The notes: generated from the sequence alone by a model not told the origin. A DNA stretch of 64,000 bases from VBAS01 sp964444975 (GCA_964444975.1 CAYUJD010000005.1:26513-90512), one strand, 5' to 3'. Shown: positions 18,013 to 26,820, counted from the stretch's first letter. Translations and numbers: made by a program.

Positions 18013-20472
18013 ATGAAAAAAAATTTGACTTTACTGGCAGTAAGTATAGCCATTTCATTTGTCAGCCAGGCACAAATTAAAAACGGGAGAGTGGCAGGCA
18101 AGGTGATTGACGGCAACGCCAAAACCCTTGAATCTGCAACCATTACACTGCTTAGAGCAAAAGACTCTTCAATTGCTAAAATAGGTGCCGCAAACAAAGA
18201 AGGTCAATTTGCTTTTGAAAATGTTGCCGAGGGCAAATACCTCGTTTCTATCAGTGCAGTTGGCCATTCAAAGGGCTTTTCAGATGAGTTTGAAATAAAT
18301 GCAGCAAATACCAATATTATCCTAAAGACTATTGAACTGGTGCCACAGGCTAAAAGCCTGGGTGGCGTGACAGTTCAGGCTAAAAAACCACTGGTGGAGC
18401 AAAAAATTGACCGCACCGTGATTAATGTAGAAGCTGCCGTGACGAATGTGGGTACAACTGCATTAGATGTGCTGGAAAAATCACCCGGCATCACGGTAGA
18501 TAAAGACGGTAACATAAGCCTGAAAGGGAAGCAGGGTGTGAAGGTGTACATTGACGGCAGGCCAACTTTCCTTGGCGGCACCGATTTGACCAATTATCTC
18601 CGCAGCCTGAGCAGCAACCAGCTTGACCAGATAGAAATAATGACGAACCCGCCTGCCAAATATGATGCAGCCGGCAACAGCGGCGTGATTAATATCAAAA
18701 CCAAAAAAACAAACCAGTTTGGGTACAATGGCAGTATTTCATCCACCTGGAGCCAGGGCCGCTATCCCAAAGTGAATGAATCATTCACTTTCAACTACAG
18801 GAAAAACAAAGTGAATTTTTTTACTACACTTGGCTACAACAACCGCAAAAACTTTAATGACCTTGATATCCAGCGAAAGTTCATTGAACACTCTACCAAG
18901 GAAATCCGTTCGCATTTTGACCAGGAATCAAAAATTAAGGAAGGTGGCAAATCATACAATGCCAAATTGGGGCTTGATTATTTTGTATCGAAGAAAACAA
19001 CGCTTGGTGTGATGTTCACCGGTTTTACCAATCCCGGCACTTTCAGCAACCGCAGTGATGTACTTATTTCTGACCCCAACAAGGTACTCATCAGCCGCAC
19101 ACTTGCCGAAACGAGCAATGAAAGGGAATGGAAAAATTTCAGCACCAACCTGAACTTCCGGCATGTAATAGATACTACCGGGAAGGAAATTACAGCTGAC
19201 CTCGATTACCTTACTTACCGCAGTACGAACCTTCAGGACCTAATTAATGCCTATTTTGATCCTTACGGAAATACTACGGCAAAAGCTGATACACTGCTTG
19301 GCAACCTGCCGCAGGATATTGATATCTATTCAGCCAAAATAGATTACCTGCACCCGCTGAAAGGAGGTGCTAAATTTGAGGCAGGATTAAAAACAAGTTT
19401 TGTAAATACAGATAACAATGCCATTTACGACAGCCTGAACTACGGTCAGCGTGTTCGTGACATCGGCCGTAGCAATCATTTCATTTACGAAGAAAATGTA
19501 AATGCTGCCTACGTAAACTACAGTCGCCCCGTAGGCAAAAAAGTTTTTGCCCAGCTTGGTTTGCGGCTCGAAAACACCAATGCCAAAGGGAACCAGGTAA
19601 CCACAGGAGAAAAATTTGACCGGCATTACACACAGCTTTTCCCGACGGCATTTTTTCAGTACAAAGCCAGCGAAAAACACAGCTTCGGTCTGAACTACGG
19701 CCGCCGTATCAATCGCCCCGATTACGAAGACCTGAATCCTTTTATTCTTTTCCTCGACCGCTACACGTTTGAACAGGGCAATCCCAACCTGCAGCCGCAG
19801 TTCTCTCACAACGTAGAGCTGAGTCATACTTACAAAGGATTTTTAACAACAACACTGAACTACACCCTTACCAATGACCTTATTAATGATGTGATAGAGC
19901 AAAATGTTGACCGCAACGAATCATTTGTAAAAAAGGCCAACATTGCAAAACAGCAGCAGTTTGGTATTTCGGTGGCAGCCGGCGGACAATTGACCAAGTG
20001 GTGGAGCGGTAATGTATATGGCAATGTATATCATAACCGTTTTGAAGGAATTGTCAACGGCGATTTTGTGAAACTGAATGCTACTACTGCCCAGTTCAAT
20101 GTTTCCAACCAATTCAGGTTTGCTAAAACATGGGCTGCCGAACTGAGCGGATTTTACAATACACCCGGCTTGCATGGTGTATTCAGGATTCACGGTTTCG
20201 GCATGATGAATATGGGTGTAACAAAACAAATCTGGAAAGGCAAAGGTTCGCTTCGGCTGAGTGTCCGTGACATTCTGTATTCACAAAAAATAAATGGAGA
20301 TATTAAGTACAGCAATATTGATGCAGCTTTCCAGCAAACCCGTGATTCACGGCAGGTAGCATTAGGGTTTACTTATCGCTTTTCAAAAGGTAAAGTAAAC
20401 GGTAACGGGCAGAAAAGAAGAACCGGCGGCGCCAGCGAAGAACAAGGCCGTGTGAAAACAGGTGAAAATTAA
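18013..20472 (+). CDS. Outer-membrane beta-barrel protein, TonB-dependent-receptor-like
   Basis: 819 residues. A signal peptide (about 1-20, ending SFVSQAQ) is followed by a carboxypeptidase-regulatory-like domain (about 25-110) and a plug-like region (about 120-235) containing PGITVDKDGNISLKGKQG, VYIDGRPT and IEIMTNPPAKYDAAGNSG. A long outer-membrane barrel of the OMP_b-brl_3 type runs to the end (GFTYRF near the C-terminus). These proteins lack an obvious TonB box and have no SusD partner here, so this is probably not a classic glycan importer. The ligand is unknown. The promoter and dyad upstream suggest dedicated regulation. Confidence 0.88.
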   Translation: MKKNLTLLAVSIAISFVSQAQIKNGRVAGKVIDGNAKTLESATITLLRAKDSSIAKIGAANKEGQFAFENVAEGKYLVSISAVGHSKGFSDEFEINAANTNIILKTIELVPQAKSLGGVTVQAKKPLVEQKIDRTVINVEAAVTNVGTTALDVLEKSPGITVDKDGNISLKGKQGVKVYIDGRPTFLGGTDLTNYLRSLSSNQLDQIEIMTNPPAKYDAAGNSGVINIKTKKTNQFGYNGSISSTWSQGRYPKVNESFTFNYRKNKVNFFTTLGYNNRKNFNDLDIQRKFIEHSTKEIRSHFDQESKIKEGGKSYNAKLGLDYFVSKKTTLGVMFTGFTNPGTFSNRSDVLISDPNKVLISRTLAETSNEREWKNFSTNLNFRHVIDTTGKEITADLDYLTYRSTNLQDLINAYFDPYGNTTAKADTLLGNLPQDIDIYSAKIDYLHPLKGGAKFEAGLKTSFVNTDNNAIYDSLNYGQRVRDIGRSNHFIYEENVNAAYVNYSRPVGKKVFAQLGLRLENTNAKGNQVTTGEKFDRHYTQLFPTAFFQYKASEKHSFGLNYGRRINRPDYEDLNPFILFLDRYTFEQGNPNLQPQFSHNVELSHTYKGFLTTTLNYTLTNDLINDVIEQNVDRNESFVKKANIAKQQQFGISVAAGGQLTKWWSGNVYGNVYHNRFEGIVNGDFVKLNATTAQFNVSNQFRFAKTWAAELSGFYNTPGLHGVFRIHGFGMMNMGVTKQIWKGKGSLRLSVRDILYSQKINGDIKYSNIDAAFQQTRDSRQVALGFTYRFSKGKVNGNGQKRRTGGASEEQGRVKTGEN

Positions 20473-20547
20473 ATTGACATTAATCGTTAAGCCAACATAT
20501 AGCCATGAAAATGTAAGCAGTCCGTTTTAGTCTTTCTCATCAATTGT

Positions 20548-20580
20548 AAAAGCCTCTCCGGAAAGGGAGGCTTTTCTGTT
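20548..20580 (+). terminator. Terminator after beta-barrel gene
   Basis: AAAAGCCTC (20548-20556) pairs with GAGGCTTTT (20567-20575), followed by a T-rich run. Confidence 0.9.
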
Positions 20581-20615
20581 TTTAAAAATACCTGCCTCAA
20601 TTAAGCAGACAGCCT

Positions 20616-20623
20616 TACATTTG
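20616..20623 (+). promoter_or_regulatory. Candidate -7 box for yajQ
   Basis: TACATTTG matches TAnnTTTG 65 bp before the yajQ start. No clear -33 element is seen 19-21 bp upstream. Confidence 0.4.
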
Positions 20624-20687
20624 CCAGTCAAAATAAAATCCAAAATCCGATCCCATATTTACCTGGACTAAAATCATAAATCATCAT

Positions 20688-21179
20688 ATGCCTTCTTTCG
20701 ATATTGTTTCAAAAGTAGATGCCCAGGCGCTGGATAATGCCGTAAACGTAACCACCAAAGAAATCACCAACCGCTTTGATTTCAAAGGAAGCCACGTGGT
20801 GATTGAGCTGAATAAAAAGGATTTTAAAATCAACATCGAAACTGAAGATGAGATGAAGATGCGACAGCTTTGCGATGTGCTGGTAAGCCGGGCCCACAAG
20901 CAGGGTATTGACCCGCTGGCTTTCGATTTGAGCAAAGAAGCTCATCAGTCGGGCAAGTATTGGAAAAAAGAAGTGATAATAAGAAACGGGCTGGCGCAGG
21001 AGGATGCAAAGAAGTTAGTTAAGCTGATAAAAGACTCCGGCCTGAAGGTGCAGGCATCCATAAATGACGATTTGGTAAGAGTAAATGGTAAAAAAATTGA
21101 TGACCTGCAATCAATAATTCAGATTTGCCGGACATCAAACCTTCCAATTCCACTTCAATTTGTGAATATGAGAAATTAA
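20688..21179 (+). CDS. yajQ: YajQ family nucleotide-binding protein
   Basis: 163 residues, the normal length for the UPF0234/YajQ family. The start MPSFDIVSKVD and the blocks TNRFDFKGS, GIDPLAFDL and VRVNGKKIDDLQ are characteristic. Family members fold as two ferredoxin-like domains and bind nucleotides; a Xanthomonas homologue binds cyclic di-GMP. The target in this organism is not known. The gene follows a terminator and stands alone. Confidence 0.93.
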   Translation: MPSFDIVSKVDAQALDNAVNVTTKEITNRFDFKGSHVVIELNKKDFKINIETEDEMKMRQLCDVLVSRAHKQGIDPLAFDLSKEAHQSGKYWKKEVIIRNGLAQEDAKKLVKLIKDSGLKVQASINDDLVRVNGKKIDDLQSIIQICRTSNLPIPLQFVNMRN

Positions 21180-21299
21180 TTGGTTGATAAGCTGTTTATA
21201 ACTTCGGCATGAATGTGCATTAATATAGACTGTTGAGTGCAAAACAAGTGAGAAACAAGACCCAAAAAAATTTGGAATTCAAACATTTAGACAGCATCT

Positions 21300-21520
21300 T
21301 AGCATCATAAGATTGAATGAGCCCTTCAACAAGGCAAATTTAGTCTGAGATCCGAGGAGTCCGTCAAAAGATAACGAGGGTCTGCGTTCAGGTGAATCCC
21401 TCAAAAGAGGAGCTTGAATGCCGAGGTGGATGGGTCCTTAAAAAGACACAAAGCCTCACGGAAAGCGTTGGGTTAGTAAGACGACCAGGAGCTTCGGCAA
21501 ATGGAAGTAAGAATAATCTG
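21300..21520 (+). ncRNA. Candidate structured RNA between yajQ and rpmE
   Basis: The stretch folds as consecutive hairpins. Stem A is AGATCC (21348-21353) / GGGTCT (21378-21383). Stem B is GCGTTCAGG (21384-21392) / CTTGAATGC (21413-21421), with an inner CCTC-AAAA-GAGG hairpin (21399-21410). Stem C is CCG-AGG (21421-21426) / CCT-CA-CGG (21454-21461) around a GTC/GAC loop. AGATT (21310-21314) can pair with AATCT (21515-21519) to close the whole. Several pairs are G-U on the plus strand and would be mismatched on the minus strand, which favours plus-strand transcription. The reading frame here is not protein-like. It matches no tmRNA, RNase P, SRP or tRNA hallmark that I can recognise. Identity unknown. 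Confidence 0.45.
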
Positions 21521-21547
21521 GCGCTTTTCTCTTTTTATCCCTCTCTG

Positions 21548-21578
21548 TTGGATGTTCGGCATGCTTCCGTTAACTTTG
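21548..21578 (+). promoter_or_regulatory. Promoter of rpmE
   Basis: TTG at 21548-21550, then exactly 20 bp, then TAACTTTG at 21571-21578. This fits the Bacteroidota sigma consensus closely and predicts a leader of about 65-70 nt before the rpmE ATG. Confidence 0.65.
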
Positions 21579-21597
21579 CCACCGAAAATTTTAACCC

Positions 21598-21636
21598 TGT
21601 ACGGCAAAACCCGTACAATTCTGCCTGGAGGCAGGC
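21598..21636 (+). promoter_or_regulatory. Tandem hairpins in the rpmE leader
   Basis: Hairpin 1 is TGTACGG (21598-21604) / CCGTACA (21611-21617) with a 6-base loop. Hairpin 2 is GCCTG (21623-21627) / CAGGC (21632-21636) with a GAGG loop. Both lie between the predicted transcription start and the rpmE ATG, ending 16 bases before it. Ribosomal-protein leaders often bind their own product, so autoregulation by L31 is plausible but unproven. Confidence 0.5.
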
Positions 21637-21652
21637 TTCAAATCATACAATT

Positions 21653-21904
21653 ATGAAAAAAGGTATTCATCCCGGCAACTATCGTTTGGTGGTGTTTAAA
21701 GACATGAGTAATGGACATTCTTTCCTGAGCCGCTCCACAGCGCCTTCAAAGGAAACTGTGAAGTGGGAGGACGGCAACGAATATCCGCTTGTAAAACTGG
21801 AAATTTCCAATACATCACATCCCTTCTTTACAGGTAAAAATGTACTGGTTGATACAGCGGGTCGTATTGATAAGTTCAAAAAGAAATACGAGAAAAAGAA
21901 ATAA
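21653..21904 (+). CDS. rpmE: 50S ribosomal protein L31 type B
   Basis: 83 residues starting MKKGIHPGNYRLVVFKDMSNG. The frame is open for another 261 bases upstream, but that part is not protein-like and overlaps the promoter and leader, so 21653 is the start. Type B features are TYPLV-like EYPLVKLEISNTSHPFFTG and a basic C-terminus. There is no cysteine, so this is the zinc-independent form of L31. It is part of the large ribosomal subunit and helps bridge the subunits. A terminator follows. Confidence 0.95.
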   Translation: MKKGIHPGNYRLVVFKDMSNGHSFLSRSTAPSKETVKWEDGNEYPLVKLEISNTSHPFFTGKNVLVDTAGRIDKFKKKYEKKK

Positions 21905-21955
21905 ATATTTTAATTTAGTTCATCAACAAGTTTTTGTTTTTCATGGCTATACTTT

Positions 21956-21992
21956 AGTCCCGGAGATTCCTCTTCGGGGCTTTTTATTTTTT
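21956..21992 (+). terminator. Terminator after rpmE
   Basis: AGTCCCG (21956-21962) pairs with CGGGGCT (21975-21981), including one G-U pair, followed by a T-rich run. Confidence 0.75.
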
Positions 21993-22013
21993 TAAAATCT
22001 TTAGCTTTACCGG

Positions 22014-23195
22014 ATGCCCGCCAAAATAATTTTTACGGAGGAATTCTGCCAGCCGGAAAATCTTTATCCCTTTACTCTTACCCGGCAGATACAGGACATC
22101 AGGGTGGGCATACTTACCATTCGCGAAAAATGGGAAAAAATTCTGGGCATGCCATCCTTCGATCGATGGGAAGATGATTACAAAGACCTTGACCGCTCCA
22201 TTCACCTTGACGAAATAAGCAAAACAGATACCTGTTACATGATTCATGGAAACATATTGCCAACACCCCTTCTTGTAAGCACATTGAAACGGCTGCACAA
22301 CGGGGAATTTATTTCCGTAAACGGCAATGCAGGTGTTATCTTCCGTTTTTCAAAAAAAGAAATAGAAGCGCCCAATAAAATAAAAGTAAAAAAGGCTGTT
22401 ACCATTCACGACGATATAAAAAGCCTGCGCTTTCCCTGGAATATTTTTCAGCTTAACGATTATGCCCTCCGCGAAGATTTCAAACTGCTGACCCGGAACA
22501 AAACTTCGCAGAAAATTTCAAAAACAAACAGGGTAATAAATCCTGCCAGCGTGTTTGTAGAAAGGGGTGCCGTAGTGGAGCATTGCATACTGAATGCAGC
22601 CGAAGGTCCTGTTTATATTGGCAAAAATGCACTGCTGATGGAAGGCACAGCCATCCGGGGCCCTTTTGCCTGCGGCGAAGGAGCTGTAATAAAAATGAAT
22701 TCCAGGATTTATGGCGCCACCACCATTGGCCCTTATTGTATAGCGGGTGGTGAAATAAAAAATTCTGTTTTCTTTGCTTATTCCAATAAGGCGCATGACG
22801 GGTATATCGGCGATTCTGTAATAGGGGAGTGGTGCAATATGGGTGCAGGCACCACCAACTCCAACATCAAGAACAACGCCAGCCAGGTGAGGGTGTGGAC
22901 ACCCAAAGGCCAGATGAATGCAGGGCAGAAATGCGGTATGTTTATGGGTGACTATTCCAAAACTGCTATAAATGCATCCATCAACTCGGGCACGGTAATG
23001 GGGGTTTGCAGCCATGTGTTTGAACAGCATCTTTCGCCCAAGTTCATTCCCAATTTTTCATGGGGCAGCGATGGCTTGCAGCGCTACGTTTTTGAAAAAG
23101 CCATTGTGGACATTGACGACTGGAAAAAACTGAAAGGCCATGCGATAACCGATAATGAAATAACGATTCTGAAATATATTTTTGACAACTATTAA
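22014..23195 (+). CDS. GlmU-like putative sugar nucleotidyltransferase (Bacteroidota type)
   Basis: 393 residues. The C-terminal half is a left-handed beta-helix of hexapeptide repeats (about 185-345; for example VYIGKNALLMEGTAIRGPF, GDSVIGEWCNMGAGTTNSN). The N-terminal half resembles the Bacteroidota GlmU-family proteins but begins IIFTEEFCQPENLYPFTLT and lacks the usual GxGTRM nucleotidyltransferase loop. Likely role: activated amino-sugar or sugar metabolism for the envelope. Whether it performs both GlmU reactions, only acetyl transfer or neither is open. tpiA follows after 8 bp, so the two are cotranscribed. Confidence 0.82.
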   Translation: MPAKIIFTEEFCQPENLYPFTLTRQIQDIRVGILTIREKWEKILGMPSFDRWEDDYKDLDRSIHLDEISKTDTCYMIHGNILPTPLLVSTLKRLHNGEFISVNGNAGVIFRFSKKEIEAPNKIKVKKAVTIHDDIKSLRFPWNIFQLNDYALREDFKLLTRNKTSQKISKTNRVINPASVFVERGAVVEHCILNAAEGPVYIGKNALLMEGTAIRGPFACGEGAVIKMNSRIYGATTIGPYCIAGGEIKNSVFFAYSNKAHDGYIGDSVIGEWCNMGAGTTNSNIKNNASQVRVWTPKGQMNAGQKCGMFMGDYSKTAINASINSGTVMGVCSHVFEQHLSPKFIPNFSWGSDGLQRYVFEKAIVDIDDWKKLKGHAITDNEITILKYIFDNY

Positions 23196-23203
23196 CCGGA
23201 TTT

Positions 23204-23965
23204 ATGCGAACTCAAATTGCAGCCGCCAACTGGAAGATGCACCTGACTTTTCAACAAGCTGAAAAACTGCTTGATGATATTCTTGCTGCAGAAATTAAAA
23301 TGAGCGATTACCAGAAAACCCTTTTTGCCGTTCCCTATCCATACCTTACGATGTGCCGCAGCGAAGTGTCGGACGAAAAAAACTATTATGCCGCTGCACA
23401 GAACTGTTATCATAAAAAATCAGGCGCCTATACCGGCGAAGTGTCCGTAGAGATGCTCCACTCGCTGGGTATTACTTACTGCATAGTCGGCCACAGCGAG
23501 CGGAGGCAATATTTTTCGGAATCCAATACCGTGCTGGCCGAAAAAGTGAATCTTTGCCTGGCTCACTTCATCACACCCATTTTTTGCTGTGGCGAGGCAT
23601 TGACAATCCGTGAGGCGGGAAATCAAAATGAATTTGTGGCCCGGCAACTGGAAGAATCACTTTTTCATTTACCAACCGAAAAAATTCAATCCGTCGTTAT
23701 CGCTTACGAGCCTGTATGGGCTATCGGCACCGGGGTGACAGCCACTACGGCCCAGGCACAAGAAATGCATGCTCATCTTCGTTCTATAATTGCCGCCCGC
23801 TACGGCAGGGCGGTAGCGGACGCAATTACCATATTATACGGCGGAAGTGTAAAGGCAAATAATGCCAGGGAACTGTTCAGTTGCCCCGATGTGGATGGCG
23901 GACTGGTAGGCGGCGCCTCACTTGTGGCTACCGAGTTTATTGAAATCATCCGTTCGCTGAAATAA
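23204..23965 (+). CDS. tpiA: Triosephosphate isomerase
   Basis: Glycolytic enzyme interconverting dihydroxyacetone phosphate and glyceraldehyde-3-phosphate. 253 residues. Active-site residues are visible: N9 and K11 (AANWKMH), H97 (IVGHSERR) and E169 (AYEPVWAIGTG), with the flexible loop-6 region following. LYGGSVKANNA and GLVGGASL bind the phosphate. It starts 8 bp after the GlmU-like gene. Confidence 0.97.
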   Translation: MRTQIAAANWKMHLTFQQAEKLLDDILAAEIKMSDYQKTLFAVPYPYLTMCRSEVSDEKNYYAAAQNCYHKKSGAYTGEVSVEMLHSLGITYCIVGHSERRQYFSESNTVLAEKVNLCLAHFITPIFCCGEALTIREAGNQNEFVARQLEESLFHLPTEKIQSVVIAYEPVWAIGTGVTATTAQAQEMHAHLRSIIAARYGRAVADAITILYGGSVKANNARELFSCPDVDGGLVGGASLVATEFIEIIRSLK

Positions 23966-24037
23966 ATTTTCACAGCTTGAAATCTGGGCCCGATCCATCA
24001 GGGTACGTTTTGGGATTTACTGAAAGCTATTCAATTT

Positions 24038-24500
24038 ATGAACCTAAAAAAAGGCACTTATTTATCCCAACTACTATATTGTCATCAGCCTTAAAAACCA
24101 GTTGCTGCTGAACATCCTGAAGGTAAGAGTCATTGTTGACAATAAAGAAATTTATCCCCTGCAAACTGATGACCCGGTAGTGATTGAAGTGAAGGAAAAC
24201 CATACAAATATTGTGGTAACCGATGGCTTTCATTACACCAAACCCATAAAGCTTACTTACAAACGACCCAGCTATTACCATTTCAAAGTAATCTGTGCCA
24301 TTGATGATTTTCAGCTGCTGGGCTGCATTTTCACTATGGCGCTTTTTTACCTTCTTGGTTTTTTTACGGGAGTTTTTTTTATAAAAATTCTGAGCTTTTT
24401 GCCAATTATTTACCTCCTGTTTGCCTATTACATCGACCGTAAATCATTTATCCAGATAAGGCAGGACAGCCACTTACGAAAAAGCGGTAGAAACAGGTAG
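24038..24500 (+). CDS. Unknown two-helix membrane protein with a one-base frame disruption near its start
   Basis: The main frame reads ALIYPNYYIVISLKNQ, then NILKVRVIVDNKEIYPL and on to 24500. It contains TDGFHYTKPI and two hydrophobic helices (about 60-110 of the visible part), then a basic tail. The only good ATG, at 24038, gives MNLKK and then falls out of frame at an A7 run (24046-24052). One A fewer would join MNLKK directly to ALIYPN. As read, the frame is closed at 24045, and only internal alternatives such as TTG 24102 remain. Either a sequencing indel or a real frameshift fits. I do not recognise the family. Confidence 0.6.
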
Positions 24501-24588
24501 ACATCATTTTTAATCACAACGCCTGGTTATATCGCCCTGCATTGTTTGGGATATTTTTTAATTATCATTAAAAATAGCCGCAATGACA

Positions 24589-25452
24589 CTAAAGTAATTG
24601 CTGAACTAAATTAATTTTCTCCGGGTGAATGAATAAAGCATTTACGGTAATATCCGTGTTTCCGGATTGTAAGGGTTCTAACTTTCCACTTTCGGCAATC
24701 CAGAAACTGCGGTAAGAAAAATCTGCAGCAAATTTCAAAACATCAGCCGGGCCCGAATGAAACAAACCAAGCGTTTCCGGGTTTATTTCTATTATAATTA
24801 CCGGTTTAGACTTTTGCAACAGTTGCTGCATGCCCTGCAACACAGAAACTTCACTGCCTTCCACATCAATTTTAATAATATCCACTTTAGCCAATCCCGA
24901 TTTTGCTACCCAGTTATCAAGTGGCAGTGTTTTCACTTCTTCCTTCATGCCGGAATAATTATCGGGTGGCTGAAAGGAAGACATGCCCCTGTTATCCGCG
25001 CCGGAAATAAACAATGTTCGCAATTCATCTGCAGCGCCGGCTGCGGCATGTATTGCTTTTATATTACTGAAATGATTAAGGGCAATATTCCGGTTCAGCT
25101 CATCAAATAAAAAGCTTACCGGTTCAAAAGCCACAATTGTTGACTGCGGTTCCCGCTTTGCCGCCAGCAATGAAAAGTACCCGGTGTTGGCTCCCACATC
25201 CAAAAACACATCGCCGGGCCGGATTATTTTTTTCAGTACATCGCCCAGCGGTTTTTCATAATACCCGTACCAGAACAGTTGCCGTTGGATGTGCTCCTCC
25301 GGCATCAGCCGCATAAAAAAACCTTCCGGCAATTTTTTTACATACACTTTACCAGCAATGCCCAGCAGGCGCAGCAGCCTGAGGAAATACTTCAACCCCC
25401 TGTGCGGAAAAGAAAATCGTTTTACATACGCATCAATTATTTTGTAAAGCAT
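24589..25452 (-). CDS. FkbM family methyltransferase
   Basis: 287 residues. The SAM-binding loop is VFLDVGANTGYFSLLAA (about 96-112), followed by the acidic motif VAFEPVSFLFDELNRN, and the FkbM-specific KVDIIKIDVEGSEVSVLQGM and PVIIIEINPE. FkbM methyltransferases O-methylate sugars or small molecules; next to a flippase and a GT4 gene, methylation of a surface glycan is plausible. It is divergent from the flippase, with 57 bp between the starts. Confidence 0.88.
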   Translation of the reverse strand: MLYKIIDAYVKRFSFPHRGLKYFLRLLRLLGIAGKVYVKKLPEGFFMRLMPEEHIQRQLFWYGYYEKPLGDVLKKIIRPGDVFLDVGANTGYFSLLAAKREPQSTIVAFEPVSFLFDELNRNIALNHFSNIKAIHAAAGAADELRTLFISGADNRGMSSFQPPDNYSGMKEEVKTLPLDNWVAKSGLAKVDIIKIDVEGSEVSVLQGMQQLLQKSKPVIIIEINPETLGLFHSGPADVLKFAADFSYRSFWIAESGKLEPLQSGNTDITVNALFIHPEKINLVQQLL

Positions 25453-25509
25453 GAAAAACCGCTTCTGTATTTTGGCTAAAATTATATTTTATTTGCAGAA
25501 ACTTAACCT

Positions 25510-26820
25510 GTGCTGCTGCTTATCCGCGGTTTCATTTACCGGCTCACTTTTACAGCCATTAATTTTTTGGTCAGCCTGCTGATTGCAAAACTGGCCGGCG
25601 CAGGTCAGTTTGGCTCCCTGTCCTTGATGATTGTAAATGCGGCCGCATTTCATATCCTCACCGGCCTGGGCACCGATGCAGCCATCGTGTGGCATGGGCT
25701 GTCGGAAAAAAAATTCAACCATAACAAAGTTTTCAGTTTTACCATCGGTTCAGCTGCTCTTCAACTGTTAATTTTCATTGCAGTTGCAGGATTGTTTTTT
25801 TATATCACCGGCAGATGCCTGTTGAGCGGAAACAAAAACGCGGATATTTTTTTTGCCGAGCTCATATTTTTCACCGGGCTTGTTCTCACTGATAAATTCA
25901 TTTCGCTTTATTATTCGCAGCAACTGGCCGCTTTGTGCAATAAGCTGCTGGCTGCTGCATCACTCGTGTTGTTTGCTGTACTGGTAGCTGGTTGGTTGGG
26001 AAGTTTAATTCCGGTAAACAACAACCCGGTGTGGGTATTCAGCCTTTTTGTTTTTATCCCGGCGCTGCTGCTGTTGATTTATTACCTGGTGAAATACCAT
26101 CCTGTTCCGGCTAGGTTTTCCGGGGAAGAATTACAATCCTTTCTTTCTTTTTCTTTCATTGTTTTCATTACCAACCTGGTTCAGTTTGTTGCTTACCGTG
26201 CCGATTACTGGTTCATTGATGTTTTGCATACTAAAAAGGATGTCGGCATTTATGCACAGGCTGCCCGCTTTGCACAACTGCTATGGATTCTTCCGGGCAT
26301 TGTGGCAGGCCTCGTCATACCGGCGCTTAAAAATGAAAAACAGAAACTTTCCAATGAAGATTTCGCCGGCCTGTGCCGCATGGTATTTTTCATTCATTTG
26401 GTTTTCGCTGCAGTTGCAGTGGCCGCCGCTTATCTTATTTATTCATTCATTCTCCCGCAGGAATATTTCAGCGGCTTCAGCGCATTGCTTATTATGCTTC
26501 CGGGCTATATCTTTTTTACCCTTACCGCTATGATTGCAGCATGGTTTTCGGCCAACCGTCTTTTAAAAATTAATCTTTCAGGTTCTTTTATTTGTTGTGC
26601 TGTTATTCTGCTGCTCGACTGGTTGCTTATACCGGCATTAAGCTATAAAGGCGCCGCCATCGCCAACCTTGTATCTTACAGCATCACAACTTTTTTCTTC
26701 ATCTTCATGGCTTCAAAATCTGCACATGCAGGCCTGAAAGATTTTTTCGTCATCCGGTTTGCCGATTTTAAATTATTTTCCAAAAAAGTTTTACTGCAGC
26801 AAAATGCAGCAGAAGCATGA
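25510..26820 (+). CDS. Oligosaccharide flippase (Wzx-like, MOP superfamily)
   Basis: 436 residues, predicted to have 12-14 membrane helices throughout. The start (MLLLIRGFIYRLTFTAINFLVSLLIAK, GTG at 25510, in which helix 1 begins immediately) and the block YRADYWFIDVLHTKKDVGIYAQAARFAQ resemble polysaccharide flippases that move lipid-linked glycans across the inner membrane. The stop overlaps the ATG of the next gene by 4 bases, so the pair is translationally coupled. Substrate unknown. Confidence 0.82.
   Translation: MLLLIRGFIYRLTFTAINFLVSLLIAKLAGAGQFGSLSLMIVNAAAFHILTGLGTDAAIVWHGLSEKKFNHNKVFSFTIGSAALQLLIFIAVAGLFFYITGRCLLSGNKNADIFFAELIFFTGLVLTDKFISLYYSQQLAALCNKLLAAASLVLFAVLVAGWLGSLIPVNNNPVWVFSLFVFIPALLLLIYYLVKYHPVPARFSGEELQSFLSFSFIVFITNLVQFVAYRADYWFIDVLHTKKDVGIYAQAARFAQLLWILPGIVAGLVIPALKNEKQKLSNEDFAGLCRMVFFIHLVFAAVAVAAAYLIYSFILPQEYFSGFSALLIMLPGYIFFTLTAMIAAWFSANRLLKINLSGSFICCAVILLLDWLLIPALSYKGAAIANLVSYSITTFFFIFMASKSAHAGLKDFFVIRFADFKLFSKKVLLQQNAAEA

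Noticed and set aside
21300..21520. RNase P RNA, tmRNA, SRP RNA or group II intron domain V
   Set aside because: None of the conserved cores of these RNAs is present, so the stretch is left as an unidentified structured candidate.
21392..21652. 87-residue N-terminal extension of L31
   Set aside because: The residues are not protein-like, the stretch carries RNA-like stems and a promoter, and L31 proteins start MKKGIHP.
24046..24052. Programmed -1 frameshift at the A7 run
   Set aside because: Joining the two frames needs a +1 change (one base fewer), not the -1 slip that A-rich heptamers promote, so a simple indel is more likely.
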